The notes under the pieces were generated by a model. That model had not been told where the DNA came from, did no database searches, and saw only the letters and a list, made by a program, of their open reading frames with translations. This document shows positions 8,373 through 16,259 of a stretch of 64,000 nt of DNA, piece after piece (the stretch's first letter is position 1; every line of letters begins with the position of its first letter). The position numbers and the translations under genes are program-made. Source of the DNA: JAODBJ01 sp963782465 (GTDB lineage Bacteria; Actinomycetota; Acidimicrobiia; IMCC26256; PALSA-610); the NCBI GenBank assembly GCA_963782465.1, contig CAWAJR010000007.1, forward strand, positions 124,001-188,000, given 5' to 3'.

Positions 8373-8995
8373 TAGGTTCTGGGGTCGCGTTGCAAGGTCC
8401 ACACCGGGGGGCAGCCTCGAAGCTCGACGACCTTCACGACGTCGAAGCCGTGCCGCCCGTACCACGGCACGTTGTCGGCTTTTTGCGTTTCGAGGTACGC
8501 GGGCAAGCCTTCGGTGTCGCAGCGGCTGAGCACCGGTTGCAGCAGCGTGGTCCCGGCGCCGGTGCGTTGGAACAGGGGATCGACGCCGAGCAGCGCGAGG
8601 TAGAAGTGCGGGACGTCGACGGCGTGGTGGACCTTGTCGAGCTCGGTGAGCAGGCGCACCGCCGCTGACAGCCGCGGGCCGACGCGCGCGAACGAGGGCA
8701 GGCCTCGCACATACGTCATCGCTTCACGTCTCGCGTCGCGCGGGTACGCGCCGGGCGGGAGCCACACGGCGCCGCCGGCCACCTTGCCTTCGCCCGTGCG
8801 GGCCAGCCAGATCTCGTTGAAGGGCGCGGCGTCGCGGTACCCGGCGCCCATGAACGCGAGGAGGCCGTGCGTCTGCTTCACGAGGTCGGGGATGAAGAAG
8901 TTGAAGAGGGGATCGTCGAAGAAGGCGCGGGCGAGGGTCGCGACGGCGGTGGACTGTTCGGCGCGCTCGGCTCGTTCGACTCGGTAGTCGGGCAT
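8372..8995 (-). CDS. GNAT-family N-acetyltransferase
   Basis: This 207-residue acyl-CoA-dependent transferase starts at ATG 8995. The N-terminus carries ATLARAFFDDPLF, typical of this GNAT subgroup. The acetyl-CoA loop is seen as LGVDPLFQRTGAGTTLL near residue 145, followed by AYLETQKADNVPWYGRHGF. The substrate cannot be inferred. The gene begins 11 nt after the photolyase stop, so it is probably the second gene of a photolyase operon. Its stop codon lies inside the third copy of the downstream repeat. Confidence 0.88.
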   Translation of the reverse strand: MPDYRVERAERAEQSTAVATLARAFFDDPLFNFFIPDLVKQTHGLLAFMGAGYRDAAPFNEIWLARTGEGKVAGGAVWLPPGAYPRDARREAMTYVRGLPSFARVGPRLSAAVRLLTELDKVHHAVDVPHFYLALLGVDPLFQRTGAGTTLLQPVLSRCDTEGLPAYLETQKADNVPWYGRHGFDVVKVVELRGCPPVWTLQRDPRT

Positions 8996-9006
8996 GGGGC
9001 CAGAGG

Positions 9007-10353
9007 CTATGTGCGGGCGCGGAACGCTGCGAGCGCTTCGGCGTGGTCGACGATCGGCGCCGGGTACCCGGTCCGTCGCCGTACGTCGTCGTCGGGCGCG
9101 ATCGCCATCCGCGGTGGTAGATCCGCGAGTTCGGTGACGTAGCGGCCGATGTAGGTGGCTTCGGGATCGAATCGTTCGGCCTGGCGGGTCGGGTTGAACA
9201 TCCGGAAGGAATTGGTGTCGGTGCCGGTTCCGGCAACCCACTGCCAGTTCATCTGGTTGTTCGCGACGTCGCCGTCGACGAGCAGCGACATGAAGTGGTC
9301 GGCGCCGGCCCGCCAGTCGATCACGAGGTGCTTGGTGAGGAACGACGCGACCGCGAGCCGCGCCCGGTTGTGCATCCACCCTTCGGCCGCGAGCTGGCGC
9401 ATCCCGGCGTCGACCAGCGGGTAGCCGGTGCGGCCTTCACGCCACGCGTCGAAGGCCTCCGGGTCGCGGCGCCAGGCCACGTTCGCGGGCCGGAAATCGC
9501 GCCCGGCGGCGTCGGGGCGCGCGGCGAGCACCTGATGGTGGAAGTCGCGCCAGCAGCATTGTCGTACGAAGGCCTCGCCACCGGCCCGGTCGCGGAACCG
9601 CACCGCGACCTGGAGGGGCGACAGGCAACCGAAATGGAGGTACGGCGAGATGTGCGATGTGCCGTCGTTGTCGGCGACGACGTCGTTGCGGTCGGGGTAG
9701 TGCTCGAGATGGCGACGCCCCCACGCGTGGAGGCGAGCGATGCCGGCGCGTTCCCCGCCGGGCATCACGCGCGGTGACCGTGAGCCGCACGTGAGATCGG
9801 CGAGACCGGGCCGCGGCCCGGCGGGGAAGCCGTCGGGGAGCGCGATCGATCGCGGCACTCGCAACGGCGTGCGCCACAGGTGGGAACGCCAACGCCGGTA
9901 GTAAGGCGTGAACACTTTGAACAGCGGGCTCCCGCTCGACGTCACCAGTTCGCCGGGCGGGACGATGGTCACCCCCGGGTGCACCTCCACTCGAACGCCG
10001 CTGCGCTGCGCTTCACCGCGCAGGCGATCGAGGCGACGTTGCGCGTACCCACTCACGTCGTCGGCGACGTGAATCTCGGTCGCGCCGGCCTCGTTGGCGG
10101 TTGCCAGCACGGTGGAGACCCAGGAGCCTCGGCGAACGACGAGTGCGCCGCCGCGTTCGCGCAGACCGGCATCGAGATCGGCCAGCGATTCGGCCAGGAA
10201 ACCCATCCGGTTCGGCGCGTGGTACCGGCTACGAGTGATCGCCTCGTCGATGACGAACAGCGGCACAACGTTCTGCGCGCGCGACGCGGCGACAAGCGCC
10301 GGGTTGTCCTGCACTCGAAGATCGCGAGTGAACACCATGACGGCGCCGGGCAT
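9007..10353 (-). CDS. phr: Deoxyribodipyrimidine photolyase (class I cryptochrome/photolyase family)
   Basis: This 448-residue flavoprotein repairs UV pyrimidine dimers using light. The N-terminal antenna domain opens with VMVFTRDLRVQDNPAL. The C-terminal FAD-binding region shows GRTGYPLVDAGMRQL, EGWMHNRARL and NQMNWQWVAGTGTD, characteristic of DNA photolyases. ATG 10353 is chosen over upstream possibilities because it gives the standard N-terminus and is preceded by TACCGT at 6 nt, a leaderless arrangement. The gene is divergent from rsgA. A light theme recurs in the 28.5-34.2 kb operon, though the two loci are not adjacent. Confidence 0.95.
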   Translation of the reverse strand: MPGAVMVFTRDLRVQDNPALVAASRAQNVVPLFVIDEAITRSRYHAPNRMGFLAESLADLDAGLRERGGALVVRRGSWVSTVLATANEAGATEIHVADDVSGYAQRRLDRLRGEAQRSGVRVEVHPGVTIVPPGELVTSSGSPLFKVFTPYYRRWRSHLWRTPLRVPRSIALPDGFPAGPRPGLADLTCGSRSPRVMPGGERAGIARLHAWGRRHLEHYPDRNDVVADNDGTSHISPYLHFGCLSPLQVAVRFRDRAGGEAFVRQCCWRDFHHQVLAARPDAAGRDFRPANVAWRRDPEAFDAWREGRTGYPLVDAGMRQLAAEGWMHNRARLAVASFLTKHLVIDWRAGADHFMSLLVDGDVANNQMNWQWVAGTGTDTNSFRMFNPTRQAERFDPEATYIGRYVTELADLPPRMAIAPDDDVRRRTGYPAPIVDHAEALAAFRART

Positions 10354-10359
10354 CCGCGC

Positions 10360-10399
10360 ACGGTAACCGAACGCATTCGGGTATCTCGTTGCGTACCCT
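10360..10399. promoter_or_regulatory. Divergent leaderless promoters of phr and rsgA
   Basis: On the minus strand TACCGT (10365-10360) lies 6 nt before the phr ATG. On the plus strand TACCCT (10394-10399) lies 7 nt before GTG 10407 of rsgA. Both fit a -10 element whose transcript begins at or next to the start codon. Neither gene has a convincing Shine-Dalgarno sequence. Confidence 0.5.
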
Positions 10400-10406
10400 C
10401 GCGGTC

Positions 10407-11471
10407 GTGGACGTGGTTCCCGGCGAGTTCGACGCGCTCCGCGCATTGGGGTACGACGCCGCGGTTGAGGCCGCGGTCGCCTCGGCGCGGATCGAGTACG
10501 GCCTCGCCGGGCAGCCGGCTCGCGTTGCCCGGGTCGATCGTGGTCTCGCGAACGTGTTGATGCCCGGCCCGCAACGGGCCATCATCGACCCGGCCCGGCG
10601 CGACGGCGACCGCGGCCCGGCGGGGAACATCGCCACCGGCGACTGGGTCCTGGTCGCCGACACTGCCGACGGACCGACCATCGAGGTCGTACTCCCGCGT
10701 CGCTCGACCTTCGTGCGCGGCGACCCGCGCGAAGGCCTCGCCCAAGGCGCGCAGGTCGTCGCCGCCAACGTCGACACCGTCTTCGTGGTGCAGGCGCTTT
10801 CGAACGGCCCGAACCTGCGGCGCCTCGAACGCGAACTCGTGCTCGCGTACCAGAGCGGTGCCGCACCGGTTGTGGTGCTCACCAAGAGCGATCTCGTACC
10901 CGAGCCGGCCGCGGTGCACAACGCACTCGAAGACGTGGAACGCATCGCGGCGACGGTCACGACGCTCGTCGTGAGCGCGGTCACCGGCGACGGGATCGAG
11001 GCGCTGCGCCGCTACGCCACGCAGGGTCGCACCGTCGCGCTGATCGGCGCGTCGGGTGTCGGGAAGTCGACGCTCGTGAACCGGTTGGTCGGCGACGACG
11101 TGCAGGCGACCGCGGAAGTGCGAGCTCGCGACCAGCGCGGCCGGCATACGACGGTCGCGCGCGAGTTGGTCCCGCTGCCGAGCGGAGGCGTGCTCATCGA
11201 CACGCCCGGGCTGCGAGCGGTCTCGTTGTGGGAAGCCGACGAAGGGCTCGAGCGGGCCTTCGCGGAGATCGAGACGCTCGGGCGCGATTGTCGGTTCAAC
11301 GATTGCCGCCACGCCGGTGAACCGGGTTGCGCGGTGACGGCTGCCGTCGCGGCGGGCACCCTCGACCCCGAACGCTTCGCGAGCTACCAGCGGCTCAACG
11401 ACGAACTCGACCGCCAGGCTGCGCAATTCGAACAGCGCGCTCAGCGCCCCCGCGGCCGCAGGCGTCGATAG
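10407..11471 (+). CDS. rsgA: Ribosome small-subunit-dependent GTPase RsgA
   Basis: This 354-residue circularly permuted GTPase releases assembly factors from the maturing 30S subunit. The domain order is an OB fold, then the permuted G domain with G4 TKSD before G1 GASGVGKST and G3 DTPG. A zinc-binding C-terminus follows, with CRFNDCRHAGEPGC. GTG 10407 is preferred over an in-frame TTG at 10389 because a TACCCT box lies exactly 7 nt upstream. The last codons, rich in arginine, run into the stem of a terminator hairpin that also covers the stop. Confidence 0.95.
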   Translation: MDVVPGEFDALRALGYDAAVEAAVASARIEYGLAGQPARVARVDRGLANVLMPGPQRAIIDPARRDGDRGPAGNIATGDWVLVADTADGPTIEVVLPRRSTFVRGDPREGLAQGAQVVAANVDTVFVVQALSNGPNLRRLERELVLAYQSGAAPVVVLTKSDLVPEPAAVHNALEDVERIAATVTTLVVSAVTGDGIEALRRYATQGRTVALIGASGVGKSTLVNRLVGDDVQATAEVRARDQRGRHTTVARELVPLPSGGVLIDTPGLRAVSLWEADEGLERAFAEIETLGRDCRFNDCRHAGEPGCAVTAAVAAGTLDPERFASYQRLNDELDRQAAQFEQRAQRPRGRRRR

Positions 11472-11498
11472 CTATCGCATAGCGATAGCTATCGACGC
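11462..11498. terminator. Bidirectional hairpin with nested palindromes
   Basis: The 17-bp arm GCGTCGATAGCTATCGC and its exact complement are separated by only ATA. The stem spans the rsgA stop codon and ends 7 nt from the stop of the convergent ACT-domain gene. No T-tract follows on either strand. Each arm itself contains the self-complementary 12-mer CGATAGCTATCG, so two smaller hairpins are an alternative fold. Confidence 0.75.
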
Positions 11499-11504
11499 AC
11501 GTCG

Positions 11505-12164
11505 TCAGGGGGCGGCGAGTTTGCCGGCGATGCGCGCGAGCGCGATGAGCTGGCGGCGTTCCCGCTTGCGGAACGGGTGACCGTCGCGCCCGACGAGGAG
11601 CACACCGCCGATCGCGTGGAGGCGCGCGGTCGCGAGATCGTCGGGGCCGGCTTCGCCGCTCGCGACCGCGGGTGATGCCGCGGTGCCGGCCGCGAGCGCT
11701 GCGAGGACGCGACCTTCGGGTGCACCACTACCGGTCGATGCGCACACTTCTTCACCGCGAATCACCGTTGCCCAGTCGGCGTTGAACTCACGTAGCACGC
11801 TCTCGACCAGGGCGCCGGCAACATCGCCGATGCGCTTCACGTCGCAGAGCCGTTCCACGGATTCGAGCGCGTCGAGACGGGCGTCGGGAAATCGTTCGAC
11901 GAGCCGCCACTGCTCGACCGACGCACCGTCGACCTCTTCGATCTCGCGCACGAGCAACTTCACGAGGTCGGTACCGGGCAAGGTGATGGAGAACTCGTCG
12001 ACCGCGACGTGCTTGCTGCGTTCGAGAACGTCGATGCCGACGATGTCGGCGCCGAGGGCACCGATGCGGGACGCGACGAGCCCGAGCGCACCCGGCCGGT
12101 CGGGAAGCCAGACGCGGACCACCAGACGCGAGATGTCGGCGTCCTCGTCGGTGACGTCGTCCAC
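11505..12164 (-). CDS. ACT-domain protein with C-terminal GAF-like region
   Basis: This 219-residue protein starts at GTG 12164. Residues from about 13 to 85 form an ACT domain (VRVWLPDRPGALGLVASRIG), a small-molecule-binding regulatory fold usually tuned to amino acids. The rest, from about 110, resembles a GAF-like sensor segment (LREFNADWATVIRGEEVCA). There is no catalytic or DNA-binding domain, so it probably acts as an allosteric regulator; the ligand is unknown. It is divergent from nadD, and both have a TAnnnT box close to their start codons. Confidence 0.7.
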   Translation of the reverse strand: MDDVTDEDADISRLVVRVWLPDRPGALGLVASRIGALGADIVGIDVLERSKHVAVDEFSITLPGTDLVKLLVREIEEVDGASVEQWRLVERFPDARLDALESVERLCDVKRIGDVAGALVESVLREFNADWATVIRGEEVCASTGSGAPEGRVLAALAAGTAASPAVASGEAGPDDLATARLHAIGGVLLVGRDGHPFRKRERRQLIALARIAGKLAAP

Positions 12165-12170
12165 CTCCGC

Positions 12171-12229
12171 AGGCTAGGCGTTGGACCGAGCGCGTGCGCC
12201 GCCCGAAACACGAACTTCATCCGTAGACT
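12171..12229. promoter_or_regulatory. Divergent near-leaderless promoters of the ACT-domain gene and nadD
   Basis: TAGCCT on the minus strand (12176-12171) is 6 nt before GTG 12164. TAGACT on the plus strand (12224-12229) is exactly 7 nt before GTG 12237. The ACT-domain gene also has GCGGAG immediately before its start, so its transcript could use either mode. Confidence 0.5.
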
Positions 12230-12236
12230 CCGCTCG

Positions 12237-12833
12237 GTGGTCCCGACCGAACGCCTCGGCATCATGGGTGGCACGTTCGATCCCGTGCACGTCGCCCATG
12301 TCGTTGCCGCGGTCGAGGCGCACGCGGTGCTCGCCCTCGATCGCACCCTTCTGGTCGTCGCGCGCGACCCATGGCAAAAACGCGAACGCGAGCTCGCGCC
12401 TGCCGAACTGCGCTTCGCGATGGTGGAAGCGACGATCGCCGGCCTGCCCGGTCTGGAGGCATCGCGCCTCGAACTCGAACGCCCCGGGCCGACCTACACG
12501 ATCGACACCGTCGAAGCGTTGCGGGGCCCGACCGCCGATGCTCCCCGGCGCGACCTGTTCCTGATCCTCGGCGCCGACGCCGCCGCGAACATCGCGACGT
12601 GGCATCGAGCCGACGAGCTCCAGAAGTTGGTGACGCTCGCCGTCGTCACCCGTGAGGGCCACGAGACCGCGTTGCCCCACGGTTGGGATGTTCGCACGGT
12701 GCCGATCCCTCGTCTCGACATCTCTTCGAGTGACATTCGTGACCGGGTCGCGGCGGGCCGCCCGATCGACGGGCTGGTCCCGGCCCCTGCCGTCCGCGTC
12801 ATCCGGTCGCACGGTCTCTACACTCGTTCTTGA
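12237..12833 (+). CDS. nadD: Nicotinate-nucleotide adenylyltransferase
   Basis: This 198-residue enzyme adenylates nicotinate mononucleotide to deamido-NAD in NAD synthesis. It carries the nucleotidyltransferase motif GGTFDPVHVAH near the N-terminus and ISSSDIRDRV near the C-terminus. GTG 12237 is chosen because it gives the family length and sits 7 nt after TAGACT. nadD, an LCP gene and rsfS form one overlapping operon, matching the widespread nadD-lytR-rsfS order of Actinobacteria. Confidence 0.95.
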   Translation: MVPTERLGIMGGTFDPVHVAHVVAAVEAHAVLALDRTLLVVARDPWQKRERELAPAELRFAMVEATIAGLPGLEASRLELERPGPTYTIDTVEALRGPTADAPRRDLFLILGADAAANIATWHRADELQKLVTLAVVTREGHETALPHGWDVRTVPIPRLDISSSDIRDRVAAGRPIDGLVPAPAVRVIRSHGLYTRS

Positions 12834-13978
12834 TGGCACCGGCTCTCGAACGTCGCCGCCGGCAACGGCGGCGCGACCGATCCGCGCAGCTCACGGTGCT
12901 CGTCGTCGCGGTGCTCGCCGGTCTGGTCGCGGGCATCGTCGGCAGCCCCCGCGCCGAAACGCAAACGCTCTCGCGCGCGCACACCACGACGCCGACCAAA
13001 CCGCCCGTCGTGCTACCGGCGCGCACGTTGCTCGTCGGCCACATCGGCGCGAACAAGCGCGTCGACGTGCTCGTCGTGTTCGGATGGTCGCGCGGCGCGA
13101 CGCACGGAACCGTGTTGCTGATCCCCGCGACGACGATGGTCGAGGTGCCGTCGCTCGGACCGCAGGCCCTGGCCGACGTTCCCCGCCTCGCCAACGGCAA
13201 ATTGCTGCGCACCGTTGTCGAGAATGCGCTCGACGTCCACCTCGACGGTGAGGTGCTCATCAACGACGCGCGCCTCACCGCGCTCCTCGCCCCGGCGGGC
13301 AATCTGCGGGTCGATTTCCCGGTGGCGACTCGTGTCGAAGACAGTGACGGCACGGTGGCGTTCTCCGCGGGCCGCCACACCGTCAGCGCCGCCGACGCGA
13401 TGCGCTTGCTCACCGGGAAGGGCGCGACGCAACTCTCACACCTCGTGACCGTCGGTGCCATCCTCGACAGCTGGCTCGTTGCGTTGCGTGATCGCTCGAC
13501 CGCCGAGGCGACCTTTGCCGTCGATCACCGCTTGCTCGCGCTCATGCTCGGCGCGGGCGCGCAGATGAACGACACGACGCTTCCGGTCGAACAGTTGTCT
13601 TTCGCCGGCGAGGAACGATTCCAGCCCCGCCTTCCCGACGCGCTCGACACGGTGCGGCAGGCGTTCCCGTTCGCCCTGATCTCGGCGCAGACCCGGCCCC
13701 GGATCGAGGTGCTGAACGGCATCGGCGACGTCGGGATCACCCAGACCGTTGCGACCAGGGTCGTGCCGGCGGGCGGCGAGGTCACCCTCACCGGGAACGT
13801 CCCGGGCTTCGGGGTGACGACGACGAGAGTGCTGTACTACCGGCCGAACGGTCTCGCGGCCGCCAAGCGTTTCGCCCGGGCGATCGGTGCCCACCACGTG
13901 GTCAAGGCGACCGATGCCATGGACGTAGTCGACGTGACCATCATCGTCGGGTCAGACTTCCTGCAACACTTGAGGTGA
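12833..13978 (+). CDS. LCP-family (LytR-CpsA-Psr) protein with LytR C-terminal domain
   Basis: This protein of about 381 residues starts at ATG 12833, overlapping the nadD stop by one base. A basic N-terminus precedes a single membrane anchor (about 20-40, LTVLVVAVLAGLVAGIVG). An LCP-like domain follows (RVDVLVVFGWSRG, VLLIPATTMVEVP). The C-terminal part from about 285 resembles the LytR_C domain (RIEVLNGIGDVGI). LCP enzymes attach glycopolymers to peptidoglycan outside the membrane. The core is divergent from textbook members, so transferase activity is inferred from family and position. Confidence 0.75.
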   Translation: MAPALERRRRQRRRDRSAQLTVLVVAVLAGLVAGIVGSPRAETQTLSRAHTTTPTKPPVVLPARTLLVGHIGANKRVDVLVVFGWSRGATHGTVLLIPATTMVEVPSLGPQALADVPRLANGKLLRTVVENALDVHLDGEVLINDARLTALLAPAGNLRVDFPVATRVEDSDGTVAFSAGRHTVSAADAMRLLTGKGATQLSHLVTVGAILDSWLVALRDRSTAEATFAVDHRLLALMLGAGAQMNDTTLPVEQLSFAGEERFQPRLPDALDTVRQAFPFALISAQTRPRIEVLNGIGDVGITQTVATRVVPAGGEVTLTGNVPGFGVTTTRVLYYRPNGLAAAKRFARAIGAHHVVKATDAMDVVDVTIIVGSDFLQHLR

Positions 13979-14403
13979 CGATGGCGGCACCGAGCACGGA
14001 GCACGGAGCACATCTGAACCCGATCACACCCAAGGAGCCCCTCACGGACGCAATGGAACGCTCTCGGATCGCCGCCGCGGCGGCTGCCGACAAGAAAGCG
14101 GACGAAATCCTCATCCTCGACGTCGGCGACATCCTCGGGATCGCGGACGCCTTCGTGATCGCGAGCGCGTCGAACACCCGCCAGGTGCGCACGATCATCG
14201 AGGAAGTAGAGAAGCAGCTACGCGAGCAGGCCGACGCCCGGCCCCGGTTCGTCGAAGGGCTCGACGATGCTTCGTGGGTGCTCCTCGACTACGGCGACGT
14301 CGTCGTGCACGTGTTCCTCACGGAGACGCGTGAGTTCTACGGATTGGAACGGCTCTGGTCGGACGCGGCGCGTGTGCCGTGGGAGAACGCGGCTGCGTCC
14401 TGA
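13975..14403 (+). CDS. rsfS: Ribosomal silencing factor RsfS
   Basis: This 142-residue protein binds ribosomal protein L14 and blocks subunit joining when nutrients are scarce. The conserved core includes KADEILILDVGDILGIADAF and ASWVLLDYGDVVVHVF. GTG 13975 overlaps the LCP stop by four bases. An in-frame ATG at 14053 would give a more usual N-terminus, so the first 26 residues are uncertain. It ends 1 nt from the stop of the convergent coiled-coil gene. Confidence 0.93.
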   Translation: MTMAAPSTEHGAHLNPITPKEPLTDAMERSRIAAAAAADKKADEILILDVGDILGIADAFVIASASNTRQVRTIIEEVEKQLREQADARPRFVEGLDDASWVLLDYGDVVVHVFLTETREFYGLERLWSDAARVPWENAAAS

Positions 14404-14404
14404 T

Positions 14405-15424
14405 CTACCGCTTTCGTTGCAGCAACGCGTTCAACTCGCCGAGGTCGAGCGCGGTGACGGCGACCTTCTCCCGCTGACGCGCCGCCGGCGCGGGCCGAGC
14501 CCGGCGGGACGGCGGTGGCGCGGCGGCGGGCTCGTCGAGCACGACCGTCGTGTCGCCTTCAGCGTCGGCTTCCGGTTCTGCCGCGTGCCCCGGTTCTGGT
14601 TCGCGTGCGGCCGGCATGGGCCGTTGTGTGACGCGCGCCGGGGGCGGGCTCGGCACCGGCGTCGCGCCGGGTCGCGGCAGCTCGACCATCAACACTTCGA
14701 CCGCGCGGTGCTCGCCGGGGATCGGCGGTGGTGGTTCGCTCGGGACCGTTGGTTCCGGGTTGACGACCCACGAGCGTGCGAGTTCGCGCGCCTCTTCGGA
14801 ACGCAACTGCACCACTTGTGCGCGCGACAACTCGATCTCGCGCTGGCGCTGCAATTCGTCGGCGACGAACATCTCGGTCATCGCGGTCTCGGCTTCACGA
14901 CCGAGTTGGCGGCGCGCCATCAGCTCGTCGAGGCGGCGCCGGGCGCGCTCGGCGGCTTCTCGTTGCCGGCGCATCTCGGCGTCGCGCACCGCCTGCAGGC
15001 GCTGTTCCTCGGCTCGGCGCCGGTCCGATGCGAGCGCGGCACCGCGTTCGATTCGCATGCGACGCGCCCGCTCGATCGATTCGAGTGTCGCGCGCGCTTG
15101 TTCCTCCGCCCGGCGGCGTGTCTCGCGTACCCGCTGGTCCCACGCTTCGGCCGCGGCGCGCCGCGCTTCTTCCTGCTGCCGCGCGAGTTCGGCCCGCGCT
15201 CGTTCGCGCCGGGCCACCGCGCGCAGCTCCATCTGGGCGCGCCGAACTTCGGCCCGGCTCAGTTGTTTCGGGGGGTGCTGCTCGATCACTCCGGTCGCGG
15301 CGGCGGCGTCGGCGAGCCGTCCGGCGCGCTTGCGGATGCCCCGGTTGCGAAGCGACCCGCGGACGCGGAGGAACCGGAAGCCGATCCCTTCCCCGTCCTG
15401 GTGACGTGCGCGTCGGCGCGACAC
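14405..15424 (-). CDS. Charged coiled-coil protein of unknown function
   Basis: This 339-residue protein is preceded by a strong AAGGAG six nt before GTG 15424, which supports real translation. Residues from about 55 to 215 are almost entirely Arg/Glu/Ala heptads (for example RRRAEEQRLQAVRDAE), predicting a long soluble coiled coil. The part from about 220 to 310 is proline-rich and acidic. The C-terminus ends in ALDLGELNALLQRKR, a short amphipathic motif. There is no signal peptide or enzyme domain. It could be a structural or scaffolding protein; I do not recognise the family. The 136-nt gap to the response regulator holds both promoters but no further gene. Confidence 0.6.
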   Translation of the reverse strand: MSRRRARHQDGEGIGFRFLRVRGSLRNRGIRKRAGRLADAAAATGVIEQHPPKQLSRAEVRRAQMELRAVARRERARAELARQQEEARRAAAEAWDQRVRETRRRAEEQARATLESIERARRMRIERGAALASDRRRAEEQRLQAVRDAEMRRQREAAERARRRLDELMARRQLGREAETAMTEMFVADELQRQREIELSRAQVVQLRSEEARELARSWVVNPEPTVPSEPPPPIPGEHRAVEVLMVELPRPGATPVPSPPPARVTQRPMPAAREPEPGHAAEPEADAEGDTTVVLDEPAAAPPPSRRARPAPAARQREKVAVTALDLGELNALLQRKR

Positions 15425-15560
15425 CGCGCTCCTTTTCCTTTTTTCCGCTGGGCGTGCTCGTCCTCATCGGCGGGTCGGCCTTGGGGTTGATGTCCCCGGT
15501 GCGCCCGGAATGTCTGATCTGGCATGGTCTTACCTGCCTCTCACGTCGGGGAGCGAACAT

Positions 15561-16259
15561 ATGAGCGTGGCGAACCGAGTTCTCATTGCCGACGACGACC
15601 GGGCGATCCGGGCATCGCTGGTGCGCGCGCTCGAGCTGGAGGGTTACGCGGTCGTGGCCGTGCCCGACGGCGCGGCAGCGCTCGACGCGGCCCGCACCGA
15701 TCCTCCCGACGTGCTCGTCCTCGACGTGATGATGCCCGGCATCGACGGCCTGACCGTGTGCCGGGTGTTGCGAGCCGAGCGTGACCGGACGCCGATCCTC
15801 ATGCTGACCGCCCGCACCGAGACCTCCGACCGGGTCGCGGGGCTCGACGCCGGCGCCGACGACTACCTGCCGAAGCCGTTCGAACTCGACGAGTTGCTGG
15901 CGCGGCTGCGCGCCTTGTTACGCCGCGCGAACCCCGATGCGAACGGCGACGGCGGCGAAGGCGTGTTGCAGATCGCCGACCTGCGCGTCGACACGCAGGC
16001 GCGGCGCGTCTTTCGGGGCGAGCGTGAAGTCGACCTCTCGAAGACGGAGTTCGACCTGCTCGAGTTGCTCGTTCGCAACGCGGGCATCGTCCTCGACCAT
16101 TCGACGATCTACGACCGCATCTGGGGCTACGACTTCGGCCCCGACTCGAAGAACCTCGCCGTCTACATCAGCTACCTGCGCCGGAAGGTGGAAGGCCCGG
16201 ATGAACCGAAGCTGATCCACACGGTGCGCGGCGTCGGCTACACGGTGCGGGCGACATGA
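15561..16259 (+). CDS. OmpR/PhoB-family response regulator (MprA-like)
   Basis: This 232-residue regulator has the receiver domain at 1-120: acidic pocket DDD (11-13), phospho-acceptor Asp55 in VLVLDVMMPG, Thr83 and Lys105. A C-terminal winged helix (about 135-230) includes YISYLRRKV and IHTVRGVGYTVR. ATG 15561 with GGGGAG upstream is preferred to an earlier in-frame ATG at 15510. It overlaps the kinase gene by four bases, so the two form a single translational unit. It most resembles the actinobacterial MprA group, which controls envelope stress, but targets cannot be inferred. Confidence 0.92.
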   Translation: MSVANRVLIADDDRAIRASLVRALELEGYAVVAVPDGAAALDAARTDPPDVLVLDVMMPGIDGLTVCRVLRAERDRTPILMLTARTETSDRVAGLDAGADDYLPKPFELDELLARLRALLRRANPDANGDGGEGVLQIADLRVDTQARRVFRGEREVDLSKTEFDLLELLVRNAGIVLDHSTIYDRIWGYDFGPDSKNLAVYISYLRRKVEGPDEPKLIHTVRGVGYTVRAT

